Source of the DNA: Flavobacteriaceae bacterium
Lineage (GTDB): Bacteria > Bacteroidota > Bacteroidia > Flavobacteriales > Flavobacteriaceae
DNA: 34,774 nucleotides
Assembly: GCA_947377425.1 (NCBI GenBank)
Contig: CANCFZ010000002.1
Coordinates: forward strand, 1-34,774
Reading direction: 5' to 3'
Numbering within the stretch: the stretch's first letter is position 1; every line of letters starts with the position of its first letter. The notes under the pieces were generated by a model. That model made no database searches and was not told the DNA's origin. It saw only the letters and a list, made by a program, of their open reading frames with translations. Positions 1 to 10,099 of this stretch are shown piece by piece. A program made the position numbers and the translations under genes.

Positions 1-350
1 CTCGATACAAATTTCTAAAACAAAAATTGCATTTTTGTTTTGAAAATTCACTCGAAGTGACGCAATGCTGATGATGATGTATGCGTAAACCAAGAAATAT
101 AGACTAAAGAGTTAGTGCTACCAAGTTCTCGATACAAATTTTCAAAACAAAAATTGCATTTTTGTTTTGAAAATTCACACGAAGTGACGATGCATAAATA
201 ATTATGAATAAAATTCCAAGATCCCAAAACTAAACCATTAGAACTACTAAACAAAAATTTTACTCTATCGTCACTTCGAGTGATTTTTTGTTTTAAAAAC
301 GCTAGTTTTTGAAACAGAAAATTGTATCGAGAACTACTAGAAAAATAACG
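1..350. repeat. Intergenic cluster of hairpin repeats (copies A, B, C)
   Basis: This gene-free stretch holds three copies of a ~62-bp repeat: A (1-62, plus orientation), B (128-189, plus) and C (269-331, inverted). Each copy has a left end CTCGATACA, an AT-rich palindromic core and a right end CACTCGAAGTGACG (B has one change, CACACGAAGTGACG). In B the core is a perfect hairpin with 15-nt arms TTTTCAAAACAAAAA and TTTTTGTTTTGAAAA around TTGCA. In C the core sequence differs but still folds into a ~17-bp stem with two G/A changes that leave wobble pairs. Copy A may continue beyond the window start. I see no gene here; open frames through the repeats are artefacts. Confidence 0.85.
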
Positions 351-641
351 CTATTTAAACTTCTTCTTAGCTAAATTGGGTAAAGCATCATAATCTCCAT
401 TTATCAGAGCTTCTTTCTTTGCTCTAGACCATTTTTTTATCTGTTTCTCTGTATCTATTGCTAAATTTATATCTGTAAATTCAGCATAGAATACTAGTAG
501 CAATGGTCTTCTACTTGCTGTATAGCAATCTGGATAAAACGCTGTGTTGTGTTGAAACATTCTTTGTTCCAACTTACTTGTAACTCCAGTATAATAACTG
601 TTGTCTGAACATTTTAATATGTAGACATAAGATTGTTGCAT
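351..641 (-). CDS. Small GIY-YIG domain nuclease (UPF0213/YhbQ-like)
   Basis: The protein is 96 residues, the usual size for stand-alone GIY-YIG proteins of the YhbQ/UPF0213 type. The GIY-equivalent strand is YVYILKC (residues 5-11) and the YIG-equivalent is YYTGVT (16-21). Arg27 and Glu65 are in the right places for the catalytic Arg and the metal-binding Glu, and the C-terminus has the family-typical W-S-R-A-K-K-E-A-L-I. I chose the Met at 641: a longer frame opens at 767, but its extra 42 residues are translated from repeat copy D. The gene sits between inverted copy C and direct copy D. A DNA endonuclease fold is well supported; the substrate is unknown, and a role in moving or processing the surrounding repeats is inference only. 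Confidence 0.85.
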   Translation of the reverse strand: MQQSYVYILKCSDNSYYTGVTSKLEQRMFQHNTAFYPDCYTASRRPLLLVFYAEFTDINLAIDTEKQIKKWSRAKKEALINGDYDALPNLAKKKFK

Positions 642-674
642 TTTACAAAAATAATAAATTCCTGCTTCCCAGTT

Positions 675-862
675 CTCGATACAAATTTCTAAAACAAAAA
701 TTGCATTTTTGTTTTGAAAATTCACTCGAAGTGACGCAATGCTGATGATGATGTATGCGTAAACCAAGAAATATAGACTAAAGCGTTAGTGCTACCAAGT
801 TCTCGATACATTTATTATAAAATAGCTCCATCGATATTTCATAAAAAACACTCGAAGTGACG
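675..862 (+). repeat. Hairpin repeat copies D and E
   Basis: Copy D (675-736) is identical to copy A, and copy E (802-862) is a diverged member of the same family. E keeps CTCGATACA and CACTCGAAGTGACG at its ends, but its core is a different sequence that still forms an imperfect ~14-bp stem. The 65-nt spacer between D and E is the same as that between A and B. As a result, bases 1-136 and 675-810 form a direct duplication with a single mismatch (110 versus 784). Both copies lie just upstream of the GIY-YIG gene on the minus strand. Confidence 0.85.
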
Positions 863-1086
863 AAAGAGTTAATAGTACTGATAATGATGTTTGCAAAAGT
901 GTAGAATTAAATTCCATCGTTTTAATAAAAAAAAGTATTTTTTTTACCCCTTTCCCAACCTTTAGTAAAAAAAAATCTGCAAAGTCAGGAGATATTTGCA
1001 GAGCTTTTCATAGGAACACTTTGCAGAGCTGGGATAAAAAAGTGTTTTGAAACTATTTTACAGGAAACTGTAAAAGGGTAACTATT
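863..1086. other. Intergenic region with alternative hairpins
   Basis: No gene is visible. TCTGCAAA at 976-983 is complementary to TTTGCAGA at 995-1002 (8-bp stem, 11-nt loop) and equally to a second TTTGCAGA at 1020-1027. The two downstream copies are part of an 11-bp direct repeat, TTTGCAGAGCT, with a 25-bp period, so two mutually exclusive stems are possible. A separate perfect hairpin, TTTTACAG-GAAA-CTGTAAAA, lies at 1056-1075 just past the HU-like stop codon. It lacks a U-tract on the minus strand, so a terminator role is uncertain. Confidence 0.5.
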
Positions 1087-1470
1087 TTATTTTTTCTTAC
1101 TAAATTTTAAGCTAGCCAGCAGTTTTTTAAATCGAACTCCAGGTCGGTAAATTATAGAAGCACTTTTAATATTTTGTACTGTTACCATTTCGGGTGAAGG
1201 ACTTGCGTTGCCTTTTACGCTAATTTGAAACGAACCTAAATGACCTAATCGCACAATATTTCCTTTTTCCAATTCTCTTGAAACTATGTTTACTAAACTA
1301 TAAACCACCGCTTGACAATCGGTTTCAGTAAGTGTGGTACTAACCGATATTTGTTGCGAGAGTTCGTCCAAATCGATTACACCTCTTTGAATGGCTCTTG
1401 GATAATATTGCATTGGAGCTTCTGCAATCGTTGGACTTTTCTTTCCAACTGGAGTAAATAATACCGCCAT
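1087..1470 (-). CDS. HU-like DNA-binding protein (HU-HIG type)
   Basis: This 127-residue protein resembles the Bacteroidetes HU-HIG family of histone-like DNA-binding proteins. Seen in the sequence: an N-terminal segment with conserved YYPRAI (~22-27); a helical dimerisation region containing SRELEKGNIVRLGHLGSF (~64-81); the G-N-A-S turn where the DNA-binding arm should start (~87-90); and a basic C-terminus ending KFSKKK. HU proteins bend and compact DNA as dimers; this subfamily is longer than classical HU (~90 residues). A TAnnTTTG promoter element lies at 1498-1505, and four operator-like sites lie immediately upstream of it. A decayed relative of this gene is present at about 10100-10270. 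Confidence 0.85.
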   Translation of the reverse strand: MAVLFTPVGKKSPTIAEAPMQYYPRAIQRGVIDLDELSQQISVSTTLTETDCQAVVYSLVNIVSRELEKGNIVRLGHLGSFQISVKGNASPSPEMVTVQNIKSASIIYRPGVRFKKLLASLKFSKKK

Positions 1471-1497
1471 AATGTTTACACTTTTTACTAATTATAA

Positions 1498-1530
1498 CAA
1501 ATATAACTAAATCTACTGATATCAATACAA
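1498..1530 (-). promoter_or_regulatory. Predicted promoter of the HU-like gene
   Basis: Read on the minus strand, TATATTTG (1505-1498) is an exact match to the Bacteroidetes -7 element TAnnTTTG. A TTG at 1530-1528 could be the -33 element; the 22-nt spacer is slightly long. Transcription would start near 1493, about 22 nt before the HU-like ATG. Confidence 0.6.
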
Positions 1531-1533
1531 AAC

Positions 1534-1609
1534 GACCGCAGTCCTTTTGAAAAATGAACGTGGTCAAATTAGAAAATGACTGTGGTCAATTATATAAATG
1601 ACTGTGGTC
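1534..1609. promoter_or_regulatory. Array of four 10-bp operator-like sites at 22-bp period
   Basis: Four related decamers begin at 1534 (GACCGCAGTC), 1556 (GAACGTGGTC), 1578 (GACTGTGGTC) and 1600 (GACTGTGGTC). Each start is exactly 22 bp from the next, about two helical turns, so all sites face the same side of the DNA. Three of the four have palindromic GAC-N4-GTC ends, with GAACGTGGTC one base off. The array starts just upstream of the -33 region of the HU-like gene and lies between it and divergent nnrD. This suits cooperative binding of a dimeric regulator; which gene it controls is inference. Confidence 0.65.
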
Positions 1610-1758
1610 GTTTTTGTCAAAGCTTTTGAACTGCTTAAATTTTCATAAGTAGTTGTTATGATAAAACTAATTAAATAAACGAATTGATAGTATGTAAAAT
1701 CTTTTTTATTAGGATTACGCCATTTTTTTGAGTAACTTTAGGTTATTAATTTCTTATT

Positions 1759-2595
1759 ATGATTGAAGTAACTAAAACGTATATTTTAGAATTGTATAAA
1801 CCTATTGCAAGTGATACACACAAAGGACTGCAAGGTCACGCCTTATTGATTGGCGGCAGTTATGGCAAAATGGGATCGGTGTGTTTGTCTAGTAAAGCGG
1901 CATTAAAAAGTGGTTGCGGATTAGTTACTTCATTTATTCCACAATGTGGGTATGCTATTATTCAAATTGCCATTCCCGAAGTGATGGTTTTGACTGATGA
2001 GAATGAAAAAGTCCTAACCGATATACACTATGATTTTGAACCTGATGCCATTGGTATTGGTATGGGAATGGGGCAGGATAGCCTAACCGAAAAGGCATTT
2101 TATAATTTTATAATAAACAATAAAAGCGCCTTGATTGTGGATGCTGATGCGTTGAATATTTTGTCTAAAAATAAAAATTGGCTGTCACTTTTACCTAAAA
2201 AAACTATTTTGACGCCACACAAAAAAGAATTAGAACGACTTATTGGAACTTGGCAATCGGAGGACGAAAAAACAGCTAAAGTAATTGAATTATCGTTAGA
2301 TTTTGATTTAATAATTGTTGTAAAAGGTGCACCAACGCTTATTGTTAACGGAAGCGAAATTTATGAAAACACTACAGGAAATCAGGCATTAGCAACAGCT
2401 GGAAGCGGTGATGTATTGACCGGAATAATAACGAGTTTAGTGGCTCAAAATTATGAACCATTTCACGCAGCTATTTTGGGCGTATACATTCACGGATTAA
2501 CAGCAGACATTGCGGTTTCAGAAACAGGCTATCATTCATTTGTAGCTAGTGATAGTATTGCCTATTTGGGTAAAGCATTTTTGAGTATAGAATAG
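1759..2595 (+). CDS. nnrD: ADP-dependent NAD(P)H-hydrate dehydratase
   Basis: This 278-residue protein has the ribokinase-like fold of the YjeF C-terminal family. The family repairs NAD(P)HX, the damaged hydrated cofactor, by ADP-dependent dehydration back to NAD(P)H. Visible motifs are [12 protein letters not shown] near the N-terminus, the strand-turn [20 protein letters not shown] (the family T-P-H-x-x-E motif), and [20 protein letters not shown], the nucleotide-binding loop with the conserved A-G-S-G-D. Only the dehydratase domain is present. Many bacteria fuse it to the NAD(P)HX epimerase NnrE, so the epimerase, if present, must be encoded elsewhere. It is convergent with the giant T9SS gene and separated from it by a strong terminator. 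Confidence 0.92.
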   Translation: MIEVTKTYILELYKPIASDTHKGLQGHALLIGGSYGKMGSVCLSSKAALKSGCGLVTSFIPQCGYAIIQIAIPEVMVLTDENEKVLTDIHYDFEPDAIGIGMGMGQDSLTEKAFYNFIINNKSALIVDADALNILSKNKNWLSLLPKKTILTPHKKELERLIGTWQSEDEKTAKVIELSLDFDLIIVVKGAPTLIVNGSEIYENTTGNQALATAGSGDVLTGIITSLVAQNYEPFHAAILGVYIHGLTADIAVSETGYHSFVASDSIAYLGKAFLSIE

Positions 2596-2618
2596 CTTTT
2601 TGTAAATATATTTTACTA

Positions 2619-2652
2619 AAAAAATCCTTGCTGATAACAACAAGGATTTTTT
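2619..2652. terminator. Bidirectional terminator between nnrD and the T9SS gene
   Basis: A perfect 12-bp stem AAAAAATCCTTG / CAAGGATTTTTT closes a 10-nt loop. The flanking A- and T-tracts let it act as an intrinsic terminator for both convergent genes. Confidence 0.85.
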
Positions 2653-2673
2653 GGTTTAGTAAAGCAACGGCTT

Positions 2674-5600
2674 TTAGTTAATAATTTTTTTCATTACAAC
2701 AGTTCCATCTGTAGCATTGATTTGGATAATGAGGAGTTCATTAGTTATTCCAACAGGAATACTAGTTTCATTATTTTTTATATCTTTTTTCTCGGTTATT
2801 AATCGGCCTCTACAGTCTAATATTTTAACATAATCCATTATAACCGAACCGCTATTGATAATCAAGTTGTCTGTTTTTTTGTATACTATAACTTGATTAT
2901 TAGAGAATGTTGAGGTCGGAATGCTTAAAGCATTATTATATACAATTTCAAAACGGTCATTAAATGTTCCAATTTCAGAAGCAAAAGTATAACCACTAGT
3001 TTTTAAATCATGAATAGTACCCGTTAAATTATCTTTCAAGAAAATGTCTTGATTATCTAAGAATAAACCATCTAAATGATCAATCGAAATAGTATAAGTA
3101 GCAGCAGTAGCAGTTTTGAATCCAAGAGAAACAATATCATTTGTATCAAATGGAAGTGCTCGACCTTGAATTACAAATTTTCCGGAGTTTATAATACTAT
3201 AAAATTCAATAGCTCCATCATTTAGGAATTTTCCATCATGACTGTCTAAACCTTGAGTAGCATTAGAAACATAACCAACTTCTGTTTGTGAAAAAGCACC
3301 TGCGGTATTGGTTGCATTCAACCAAATTCTATTTTTTTCAGCTGTTACTTGATTTGTAGGTTGGCTTTTAAAGAATTGGTCGGAATTATCAGCTACACGT
3401 TGAGCGTTGTTAAAATTAACAGTAGTTGCATTTTCTAAAGCCTCAACAAAGAATCCTTGACCAGTTCTAATAATTCCGTTAGGATCTACCACTTGGGCTT
3501 CACCATTGTCTACAAAAGTATCGTCTAACCATGAACAATAGGATGGACTTGCTGAATTGTTAGTTTTTCTCCAAAAATATAATGTACCAGTTATATTACT
3601 GCTATTGTCAGTAATAAAAGTGCTGATATCAATTGGAGAAGGATAAGGATTACCAACTAAGTTATAGCGATGTGTTTCATCTCCAACAGACATTGCATAA
3701 GAATAATTTCCATTGTTTGGCGTTCCTGTGAAAGTTCCATTCCAAATAGATGCTGCTGTAGGATGGTTATAAGGCATACGAATTAAATATCCTTGAGCAT
3801 TTTCAAAATTAGAGGTTGATGCTATCACATTATAAAAATTAGTTGTCGAATTATAAACATAAAAACGATTGTCTAAAGTTAGTGGTGAAAACGCATGTAA
3901 TTGCTGACCAGTTACAGGAGATGACCATGATGTATAATCTAAACGAATCAAAGGAGAACTATTGCGTTTAATGATAATATTTCCAGAATTTGCTACATCA
4001 GTACTTTGAAATAAATTAGCATTGTTTTCTAGCGTAAAACTACCAGAAGTAACAGTCAAAGCTCCATTTAAAGTTACATTTTTTCCGGAAGGAATTGTAA
4101 CAATTGCACCATTATTTATGGTTAATGAGCACAGTGTTAAATTAGTAGAAGCGGTATAGTTTGAAGATATAACAGCGGTACTAAGGCTAGTTGGAACTCC
4201 ATTATCCCAAGTGCCTGTCCAAGTTGTTACTCCTCCAGTACTTATTGTGATTTCGGCACTTGCTGTAATTCCGTTTTCATCTTTAATAGTTACAGTATAG
4301 GTAGTTGTTTGTGTAATATTTGTAACTGTTGGATTAGCAATTGTTGTATCATCAAGAAAATCCGGTGGAGACCAACTGTATAAAACACTTGAGTCAGCAG
4401 TAAATGTTGTGTCTAATGAATAATTAGAACCTATACAAGTACTAAAATTACTACTAGTAATACTAACTGATGGGTCATCTTTAGTAATTCCAGTTACTAC
4501 AGAATTTTGCTCTAGTGCAACACTTTCACCTGATATAGACAGTGTATTAGTATCTAAATTATTGAATTTAACCCACGGATTACTATCTTGATTAAATTCA
4601 CCATCTAATTTGGCACTTGAAATAGCTGTTTCAGTTCCCGAAATATCATCATTGGTATAAGTAGCTGTGATGGATGCATTACAAGATGATATTCCATATT
4701 GTGATACATTCCAGTAGCGATTCAAATAATTGGTCGGACTCGAATTGTTAGGATGTTTAGCATTAGCTACATTAACACCTAGATACGCATTAGAATAACC
4801 TGTTCCTGTAATGCTTATTGTTATTGGTGAATACTCAGTAGTACCAGTATTGTCTCCAATAGGGAACGTGTAAGAACCATTTGCTGTAAATATTTTTCTT
4901 AATTCTCCTGTGCTACTAGCTATTATCATATTAGATGCACTTGGAGAAGTAATTGAAATTGAACCTGAGCTACCAATAGTTACATTACTTGTATTCAAAT
5001 TAAGTGTGCCATTAACTAAATCTAAAGCACCGTTTACTGTTATACTTTGATTGCCTAATGTAACTCCACCAGTTCTATTAATAGTTAAATTATTTAAAGT
5101 AGGAGCGCTACTAAATAAATCATTGTTTAAAACTAAATTATCTGTTCCTCCAAAATTTAAAGAAGAACCTGCATCAACTTCAATAACTCCTGATGTTTTG
5201 CTAATGGTTCCATTAATTCCTAATAGAGCATCAGTGATAATTAAATTACCATCCGTTAGCGTAAGGTTATTAGTTACATTGGAATTTGTAAGAACAGTAA
5301 CTCCATTACTATTATTTATAGTTAGATTATAAAATGTAGTGGTTGTACTTCCGGTTATTGATTGAGGTTTATCACCATTCATTGTAATTGAGTGGCTTGA
5401 AGCAGCAGTAAAAGTTCCGCTATTATCAAAATCACCTCCAATAGTATGGTTGAAATTACCAGTATTAAAAGTTGCTCCATCACCAATAATTAAACCATCA
5501 CTAATTGTTAGAATTGATGCGGCAGTAGCTGTTGCAGAATCAACAAGAGTAAAAGTTCCATCAATTGTCATTGAAGACGATGGTAGTGTTTTAGTACCAG

Positions 5601-8600
5601 TGCCACTAAGTTTTAAATTATGATAATAATTAGGTGACTCTGTGGTTACTACTGTTTGATTTGATCCCATATAGTCAATAGTTGTATCATATAAATTAGG
5701 ATACCATTTACCTGTTCCTGTTTTGATAAAAGAATTTTCAATTTTCATGTAGTTTCCAGACATGTTAATTATAGTAGCACCATTACCAACTTCAACATCA
5801 TAAAATTGAGTAATACCTGAAATAGAAGCACCAGCACCTGTAAATGTTACTTTGTGGCCATTAGGATTAAAGCCACCAGAAATATCTTCCCAAGCTCCGC
5901 CACCCATAGCACCAGTTGCTGTTATAGTGATGTTTCCAAGTGCTGTTAAAGGTATTCCGTCTCCAATAGTTATTGACTGTAGTGTCATATCTCCTGAAGG
6001 CAAAACAGGAAGGTTAGTTAAATCAGCAGCATTTGGAATAATGATACGAGAAGTCGAATCTACAGCTCCATCAGGGAACCAGTTAGAACCATTGCCCCAG
6101 TCAGTATCAGTTCCACCAGTCCATGTTTTGTATGATGAATTTGAATGTGTGTAAATAGAAAAATTTGTTTGCCAATCATGTGGATATCCAGGATCACCTG
6201 TTTGTCCAGGGATATACATAAAGTAGTTGATAGGTACATTTGACCAACCAATATATTTTGCACCACTTGTAGTAATGTTATATTGTGCTCTACCATGTTC
6301 GTCGTGATAAGTTCCTCCTTTGCCAGATCCACCTGATTCTATAGGTGTTGGAATATCATAATCACCAGTTGTAATTTCATTTTCATTATTTCCATTTAAT
6401 TCTGAATCTAAATAATGTAAATTAACCGAAGTGTAAAGTCCTGGGTTAGTAATTGGAAGAAATATATTATAATATCTTAAAACTGGAGCCACTTCAGCAG
6501 CTGGATTTTCGCAACAAGAACCAGAACCAATAAAAGGTACCATTGTTATGTAGCTTGGAGCATCTCCAGTTCCTGTTAAAGCAAAAGTTGTTGCAGGGTT
6601 TCCAAAAGTATACACTGTATTTGGAACAGGGTTATTTCTGGTTATAGTTCCAGTTACATCGCCGGGACCTGTATTAGTTGCAGACAGTCCCATAGTTAAA
6701 ACATGAGAATCCATGTCTAACATTCCATTAGTAGCTGATGGATTTGAATTTGGTAAATTAAGAATTCCGTTTACGGTCAAATTTCCTGTAGCATCTCCAC
6801 CACCTGTAGTAGATATTGTTAAAGCATGATAGGTTCCTGCAACAATATTTTGAGTAGTTGATGTAGCATTGTAAAGAACAGTCCCAGTTCCTCCCCAAGT
6901 TTTACCAGATGGAATAGGTAGAGAGCTAGTATTTTGAGTTTTAATAGTTCCGTTATTAGTAATACTGCTTAATGTACCTGTCAGAGCCAATGTTCCTAAA
7001 TCTAAAGTTTGACCTACAGAAGTACTTAAAGCTCCATTAATAACAATAGGATTAGAAATTGTAGTTGTATTTGATGAGTTTGTATTTACACTCAAATTAT
7101 TTAATAAATTGGTTGTTCCAGAAGTTGTTTGATCTAAGCTTAAAGTTGCGTTAACAGATCCATTCATTGTTATATTGCAGCTTGAGCATCCAACTAATCC
7201 ATCTGTTGCAGTATTTGTAACTGTTCCTCCTAATGTTAACGTTTTTCCGTTAATTGATAATTTTCCACTATTTATTGTCAAATTACTTGTTACAGAAGTA
7301 TCATTACTTAAAGAAGTGTTTCCTTGTACAATAAAGTTTTTTGCAGTTCCTTCAAAAGAAGCATAATTAGTTGATGGATTAGCTACTAAAGTAATGTCAT
7401 CAAGACCAATATCGTCATATTGTCCTGAACCAGATACCGAGGCACCGCTCCATTTAAAATAATAGTAGTTATTAGTAGTTAAACTTAAACCTGTGATAGT
7501 AACTACTCTATAATAAGAAGTCCAACCAGAGCTATCTGCACTTGTAGGTGTAGTGCTATCAATACCGGAGATAGTTGTATAAGTTGAATTGTTTGACGAA
7601 TGACTGAAAACCAAACTGTTAGATGCGTCTTGACCATTATAGACATATACTTTATATCCTAAACTTAATGAAGTAATAGTGCTACCTGTTTGGTTTTGAA
7701 AACGTAACGTTATAGCTCCAGGAGCAAAATCTCCAGTAGCTGGATGAATACCTAATGAAAAATTATTAGTACTAGTTTCAAAGGCATAAACACCGCCCAC
7801 AGTTGTGTTACCTTGAGAAGCTCCTCTATCAAAATCTTGACCTTCAGTATTGGTGCCTCCAAAAGCTATAGAACCATCTGTAAAGCCACTTATTGCCCAT
7901 GCATTCGAGTTTAGCAAGCCTGATGTTGAACCAGGTGCCAATCCATCTCCTTGAAAAACACCTTCATTTACCCCATCTTCTGTTGTATCAAAATCGATAG
8001 TAGTTGCTGTATTGGTGTCATATATTTGCCATCCAACTGGTGAATTTAAAGTTGTTCTATTTGCTGTTGCAGAACTTGTTGTATTGTAGTTTTCGGTTCC
8101 ACTTGAACCATTAAAATCATATATAGCCACGTAGTATGTTGTTGCTGGAGATAATCCAGAAATGGTAACATTATTTCCTGTGCCATTATATACAGTAAAA
8201 TTTCCAGTTCCTATTTCTGCTCCAGTTCCATACGTTGTCATTGGCGAATAAGTTATAGCATCAACAGGAGTTGCATTTACAGCTCCAGAAGCTTTAATTA
8301 AAACTAAATGATTACTTCCATTACCATTAGTCCAATTTACTTTAAATGATTCTGAAGTTACATTCGTAAAAGTAACAGAAGAAGAGGCTGTAGTAGGTTG
8401 TGTAGCTAGTACTGAAGCGTTTAAGCTAACTGTTTTTGTAGTTGCTCCTGTAGTTGTATTTGTAATATTTCCACTGTATAAGCCAAATGATGCGGATGCT
8501 TTTACTCTAGCATAAATAGTAATCGGTTGCCCAACTAATACGCCTCCTGATTGAGTTAGTGTTACACTATCACTATAAGTACTTCCGTTAGTTGAAACTT

Positions 8601-9864
8601 CAAAATTAGTTGGTGCTGTTACTACAGCATTTGCAGTTAAATTAGCGCCATTTATAGTATATGTAGCCGCAGAAGAAGCAGTTCCTGTTAATGTTGAAAA
8701 AGCACTTAATAAACTAGATGAAACACTTAAAGAAGGTACACCAGCTACATCAATTATAAATGGAAGAGTATTAGAAACTCCAGATCCATTGCCAACTGTT
8801 ATAGATGCTGTTCCTGATGAGGTTATATCGGTAGCTAATATAGCTGCAGTTAATTGTGTAGAAGAAACAAATGTAGTAGCTCTATTGGATCCATTCCATT
8901 TTACGGTACTTGTTCCACTAACAAAATTGGTTCCGTTAACGGTTAAAGTAAAAGCACCTGTTCCTGCTACTTTTGAACTTGGGGCAAGTGAAGTAATAGT
9001 TGGAACAACAACACTTACATTTACATTATCTAAGAAAGCAGTTTGTGCTGTTGAAGTTGCGGCATTCCAAAAACAACCCATAATAGGAAGTGATGTTGAG
9101 GTATAAGTTGAATTAACGACCGTTCCTTGAGAAGTTAATGTACCAGTTAATGGATCTTGAAAAGCTGTGATACCGTCATTTCTTAAATATAATTGCCATG
9201 TATTAGTACCAGGAGTATAGGTTACCTTTACACTAATATATTCTTTTCCAAAATCGGTTAATCCAGTTGTGTTTGATGTTATAAGAGTTGTTGAGGTTCT
9301 TATCCCTGCAGTATATCGAACTAATTTTATAGGGTCGATAGAAGTATCGTTAGTTCCTAATAAAATTGCATAGCCAGTACCAACGGTACTTGTAGTTCCA
9401 GATGTACCTGCAAGTATGTAGGCAACACCATATTTCTCTGAAGAAAAACCACCAGGATTAGTTCTAATTTGACGCATATTAAACGTCCAAGACACCATAC
9501 CTGGATTACTATTTAATGTAGTGCTATAAGGCGCAGCAAAATTTGTTGTTGCATTAGTATAGCCCATTACCCAACCGTTTACATTAGATGATGTACTTGC
9601 ATCATTGACTAATGTCATGAATCCGGTATTAATTTTAGTTCCATAATCAGAACCACTTCTAGACATGCTCCATTTAGTACTTGAGCCAATAATACCATTT
9701 ACTGTAGTGTAATTTGTGCCAGCTGATGTAGTAAAATCATCACTAAAGACATTTGTTTGCGCAATACCGCAATAAAAACTTAAAAAGAAAATTAGATTTA
9801 AAAAAATGCTAACATAACGAGTTAATGTAAAATTTTTCATACTTGTAGGTTTTGATGGTTTCAA
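2674..9864 (-). CDS. Giant secreted multidomain protein with T9SS type C sorting domain
   Basis: At 2396 residues, this is a Sec-exported type IX secretion cargo. A second Met (residue 9, base 9840) starts a more typical signal peptide ending near C-G-I-A-Q and may be the true start. Approximate regions: N-terminal lectin-like module 35-285; IPT/TIG-like module 288-370 ([12 protein letters not shown]...LTVNGTNF); an Ig-like segment 375-485; fibronectin-III-like 488-608; a jelly-roll-like module ~610-830; a long array of TLTIN/GALTV-type beta-solenoid repeats ~835-1655; a PKD-like segment ~1800-1875 (YSWSPP...TYTVTIKD). The final ~220 residues match the ChiA-like type C sorting domain, with IEFYS, FEIVYNN and a tail ending [13 protein letters not shown]. 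It probably acts as a surface or secreted adhesin; no catalytic motif was recognised. Two Cys (CSSC, about residue 895) and few others are seen. Predicted transcription is monocistronic. Confidence 0.85.
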   Translation of the reverse strand: MKPSKPTSMKNFTLTRYVSIFLNLIFFLSFYCGIAQTNVFSDDFTTSAGTNYTTVNGIIGSSTKWSMSRSGSDYGTKINTGFMTLVNDASTSSNVNGWVMGYTNATTNFAAPYSTTLNSNPGMVSWTFNMRQIRTNPGGFSSEKYGVAYILAGTSGTTSTVGTGYAILLGTNDTSIDPIKLVRYTAGIRTSTTLITSNTTGLTDFGKEYISVKVTYTPGTNTWQLYLRNDGITAFQDPLTGTLTSQGTVVNSTYTSTSLPIMGCFWNAATSTAQTAFLDNVNVSVVVPTITSLAPSSKVAGTGAFTLTVNGTNFVSGTSTVKWNGSNRATTFVSSTQLTAAILATDITSSGTASITVGNGSGVSNTLPFIIDVAGVPSLSVSSSLLSAFSTLTGTASSAATYTINGANLTANAVVTAPTNFEVSTNGSTYSDSVTLTQSGGVLVGQPITIYARVKASASFGLYSGNITNTTTGATTKTVSLNASVLATQPTTASSSVTFTNVTSESFKVNWTNGNGSNHLVLIKASGAVNATPVDAITYSPMTTYGTGAEIGTGNFTVYNGTGNNVTISGLSPATTYYVAIYDFNGSSGTENYNTTSSATANRTTLNSPVGWQIYDTNTATTIDFDTTEDGVNEGVFQGDGLAPGSTSGLLNSNAWAISGFTDGSIAFGGTNTEGQDFDRGASQGNTTVGGVYAFETSTNNFSLGIHPATGDFAPGAITLRFQNQTGSTITSLSLGYKVYVYNGQDASNSLVFSHSSNNSTYTTISGIDSTTPTSADSSGWTSYYRVVTITGLSLTTNNYYYFKWSGASVSGSGQYDDIGLDDITLVANPSTNYASFEGTAKNFIVQGNTSLSNDTSVTSNLTINSGKLSINGKTLTLGGTVTNTATDGLVGCSSCNITMNGSVNATLSLDQTTSGTTNLLNNLSVNTNSSNTTTISNPIVINGALSTSVGQTLDLGTLALTGTLSSITNNGTIKTQNTSSLPIPSGKTWGGTGTVLYNATSTTQNIVAGTYHALTISTTGGGDATGNLTVNGILNLPNSNPSATNGMLDMDSHVLTMGLSATNTGPGDVTGTITRNNPVPNTVYTFGNPATTFALTGTGDAPSYITMVPFIGSGSCCENPAAEVAPVLRYYNIFLPITNPGLYTSVNLHYLDSELNGNNENEITTGDYDIPTPIESGGSGKGGTYHDEHGRAQYNITTSGAKYIGWSNVPINYFMYIPGQTGDPGYPHDWQTNFSIYTHSNSSYKTWTGGTDTDWGNGSNWFPDGAVDSTSRIIIPNAADLTNLPVLPSGDMTLQSITIGDGIPLTALGNITITATGAMGGGAWEDISGGFNPNGHKVTFTGAGASISGITQFYDVEVGNGATIINMSGNYMKIENSFIKTGTGKWYPNLYDTTIDYMGSNQTVVTTESPNYYHNLKLSGTGTKTLPSSSMTIDGTFTLVDSATATAASILTISDGLIIGDGATFNTGNFNHTIGGDFDNSGTFTAASSHSITMNGDKPQSITGSTTTTFYNLTINNSNGVTVLTNSNVTNNLTLTDGNLIITDALLGINGTISKTSGVIEVDAGSSLNFGGTDNLVLNNDLFSSAPTLNNLTINRTGGVTLGNQSITVNGALDLVNGTLNLNTSNVTIGSSGSISITSPSASNMIIASSTGELRKIFTANGSYTFPIGDNTGTTEYSPITISITGTGYSNAYLGVNVANAKHPNNSSPTNYLNRYWNVSQYGISSCNASITATYTNDDISGTETAISSAKLDGEFNQDSNPWVKFNNLDTNTLSISGESVALEQNSVVTGITKDDPSVSITSSNFSTCIGSNYSLDTTFTADSSVLYSWSPPDFLDDTTIANPTVTNITQTTTYTVTIKDENGITASAEITISTGGVTTWTGTWDNGVPTSLSTAVISSNYTASTNLTLCSLTINNGAIVTIPSGKNVTLNGALTVTSGSFTLENNANLFQSTDVANSGNIIIKRNSSPLIRLDYTSWSSPVTGQQLHAFSPLTLDNRFYVYNSTTNFYNVIASTSNFENAQGYLIRMPYNHPTAASIWNGTFTGTPNNGNYSYAMSVGDETHRYNLVGNPYPSPIDISTFITDNSSNITGTLYFWRKTNNSASPSYCSWLDDTFVDNGEAQVVDPNGIIRTGQGFFVEALENATTVNFNNAQRVADNSDQFFKSQPTNQVTAEKNRIWLNATNTAGAFSQTEVGYVSNATQGLDSHDGKFLNDGAIEFYSIINSGKFVIQGRALPFDTNDIVSLGFKTATAATYTISIDHLDGLFLDNQDIFLKDNLTGTIHDLKTSGYTFASEIGTFNDRFEIVYNNALSIPTSTFSNNQVIVYKKTDNLIINSGSVIMDYVKILDCRGRLITEKKDIKNNETSIPVGITNELLIIQINATDGTVVMKKIIN

Positions 9865-10099
9865 TTAAATAACTTTTCAAAATGAAAAGCCCTTTAATTT
9901 GTTGATAATCAAGGGGGAAAATTACCTACGAAATTAGTATTGTAAAATTATATTATTTTGTTATTGCTAAGTTAAAAAAAAGTAAAAAATCGATTAAAAA
10001 CATGTATTTAGTCGGTTTTTTGTGTATTTGGTCGGATTATATAGGAAAAATATTACTAAGAAATATGCTGTAGTTTACAGATTTAATATTAAAAAGCAT
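9865..10099. other. Upstream region of the giant T9SS gene
   Basis: No gene is visible. A perfect palindrome CTTTTCA-AAA-TGAAAAG lies at 9873-9889, close to the start codon. Two near-identical 12-mers, GTATTTAGTCGG (10004-10015) and GTATTTGGTCGG (10024-10035), lie 20 bp apart about 150 nt upstream, which suits a direct-repeat operator. No exact TAnnTTTG element was found on the minus strand here, so the promoter is unresolved. Confidence 0.4.

Noticed and set aside
241-339. GAACTACTA direct repeats (241-249, 331-339) as a target-site duplication around repeat copy C
   Set aside because: The second copy overlaps the end of the repeat itself (GAAC belongs to the extended repeat), so it is not a clean flanking duplication.
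642-767. N-terminal extension of the GIY-YIG protein (start at 767)
   Set aside because: The extra 42 residues are encoded by repeat copy D and have no family match; the Met at 641 gives the normal protein length.
1-862. CRISPR array
   Set aside because: Repeat copies are few, unevenly spaced, in both orientations and themselves palindromic, with no spacer-repeat regularity and no cas genes.
5051-9106. Several 60-105 codon ORFs opposite or out of frame within the giant T9SS gene
   Set aside because: The low-complexity Thr/Ser/Asn-rich repeats leave long open frames on the other strand; none has a recognisable domain.
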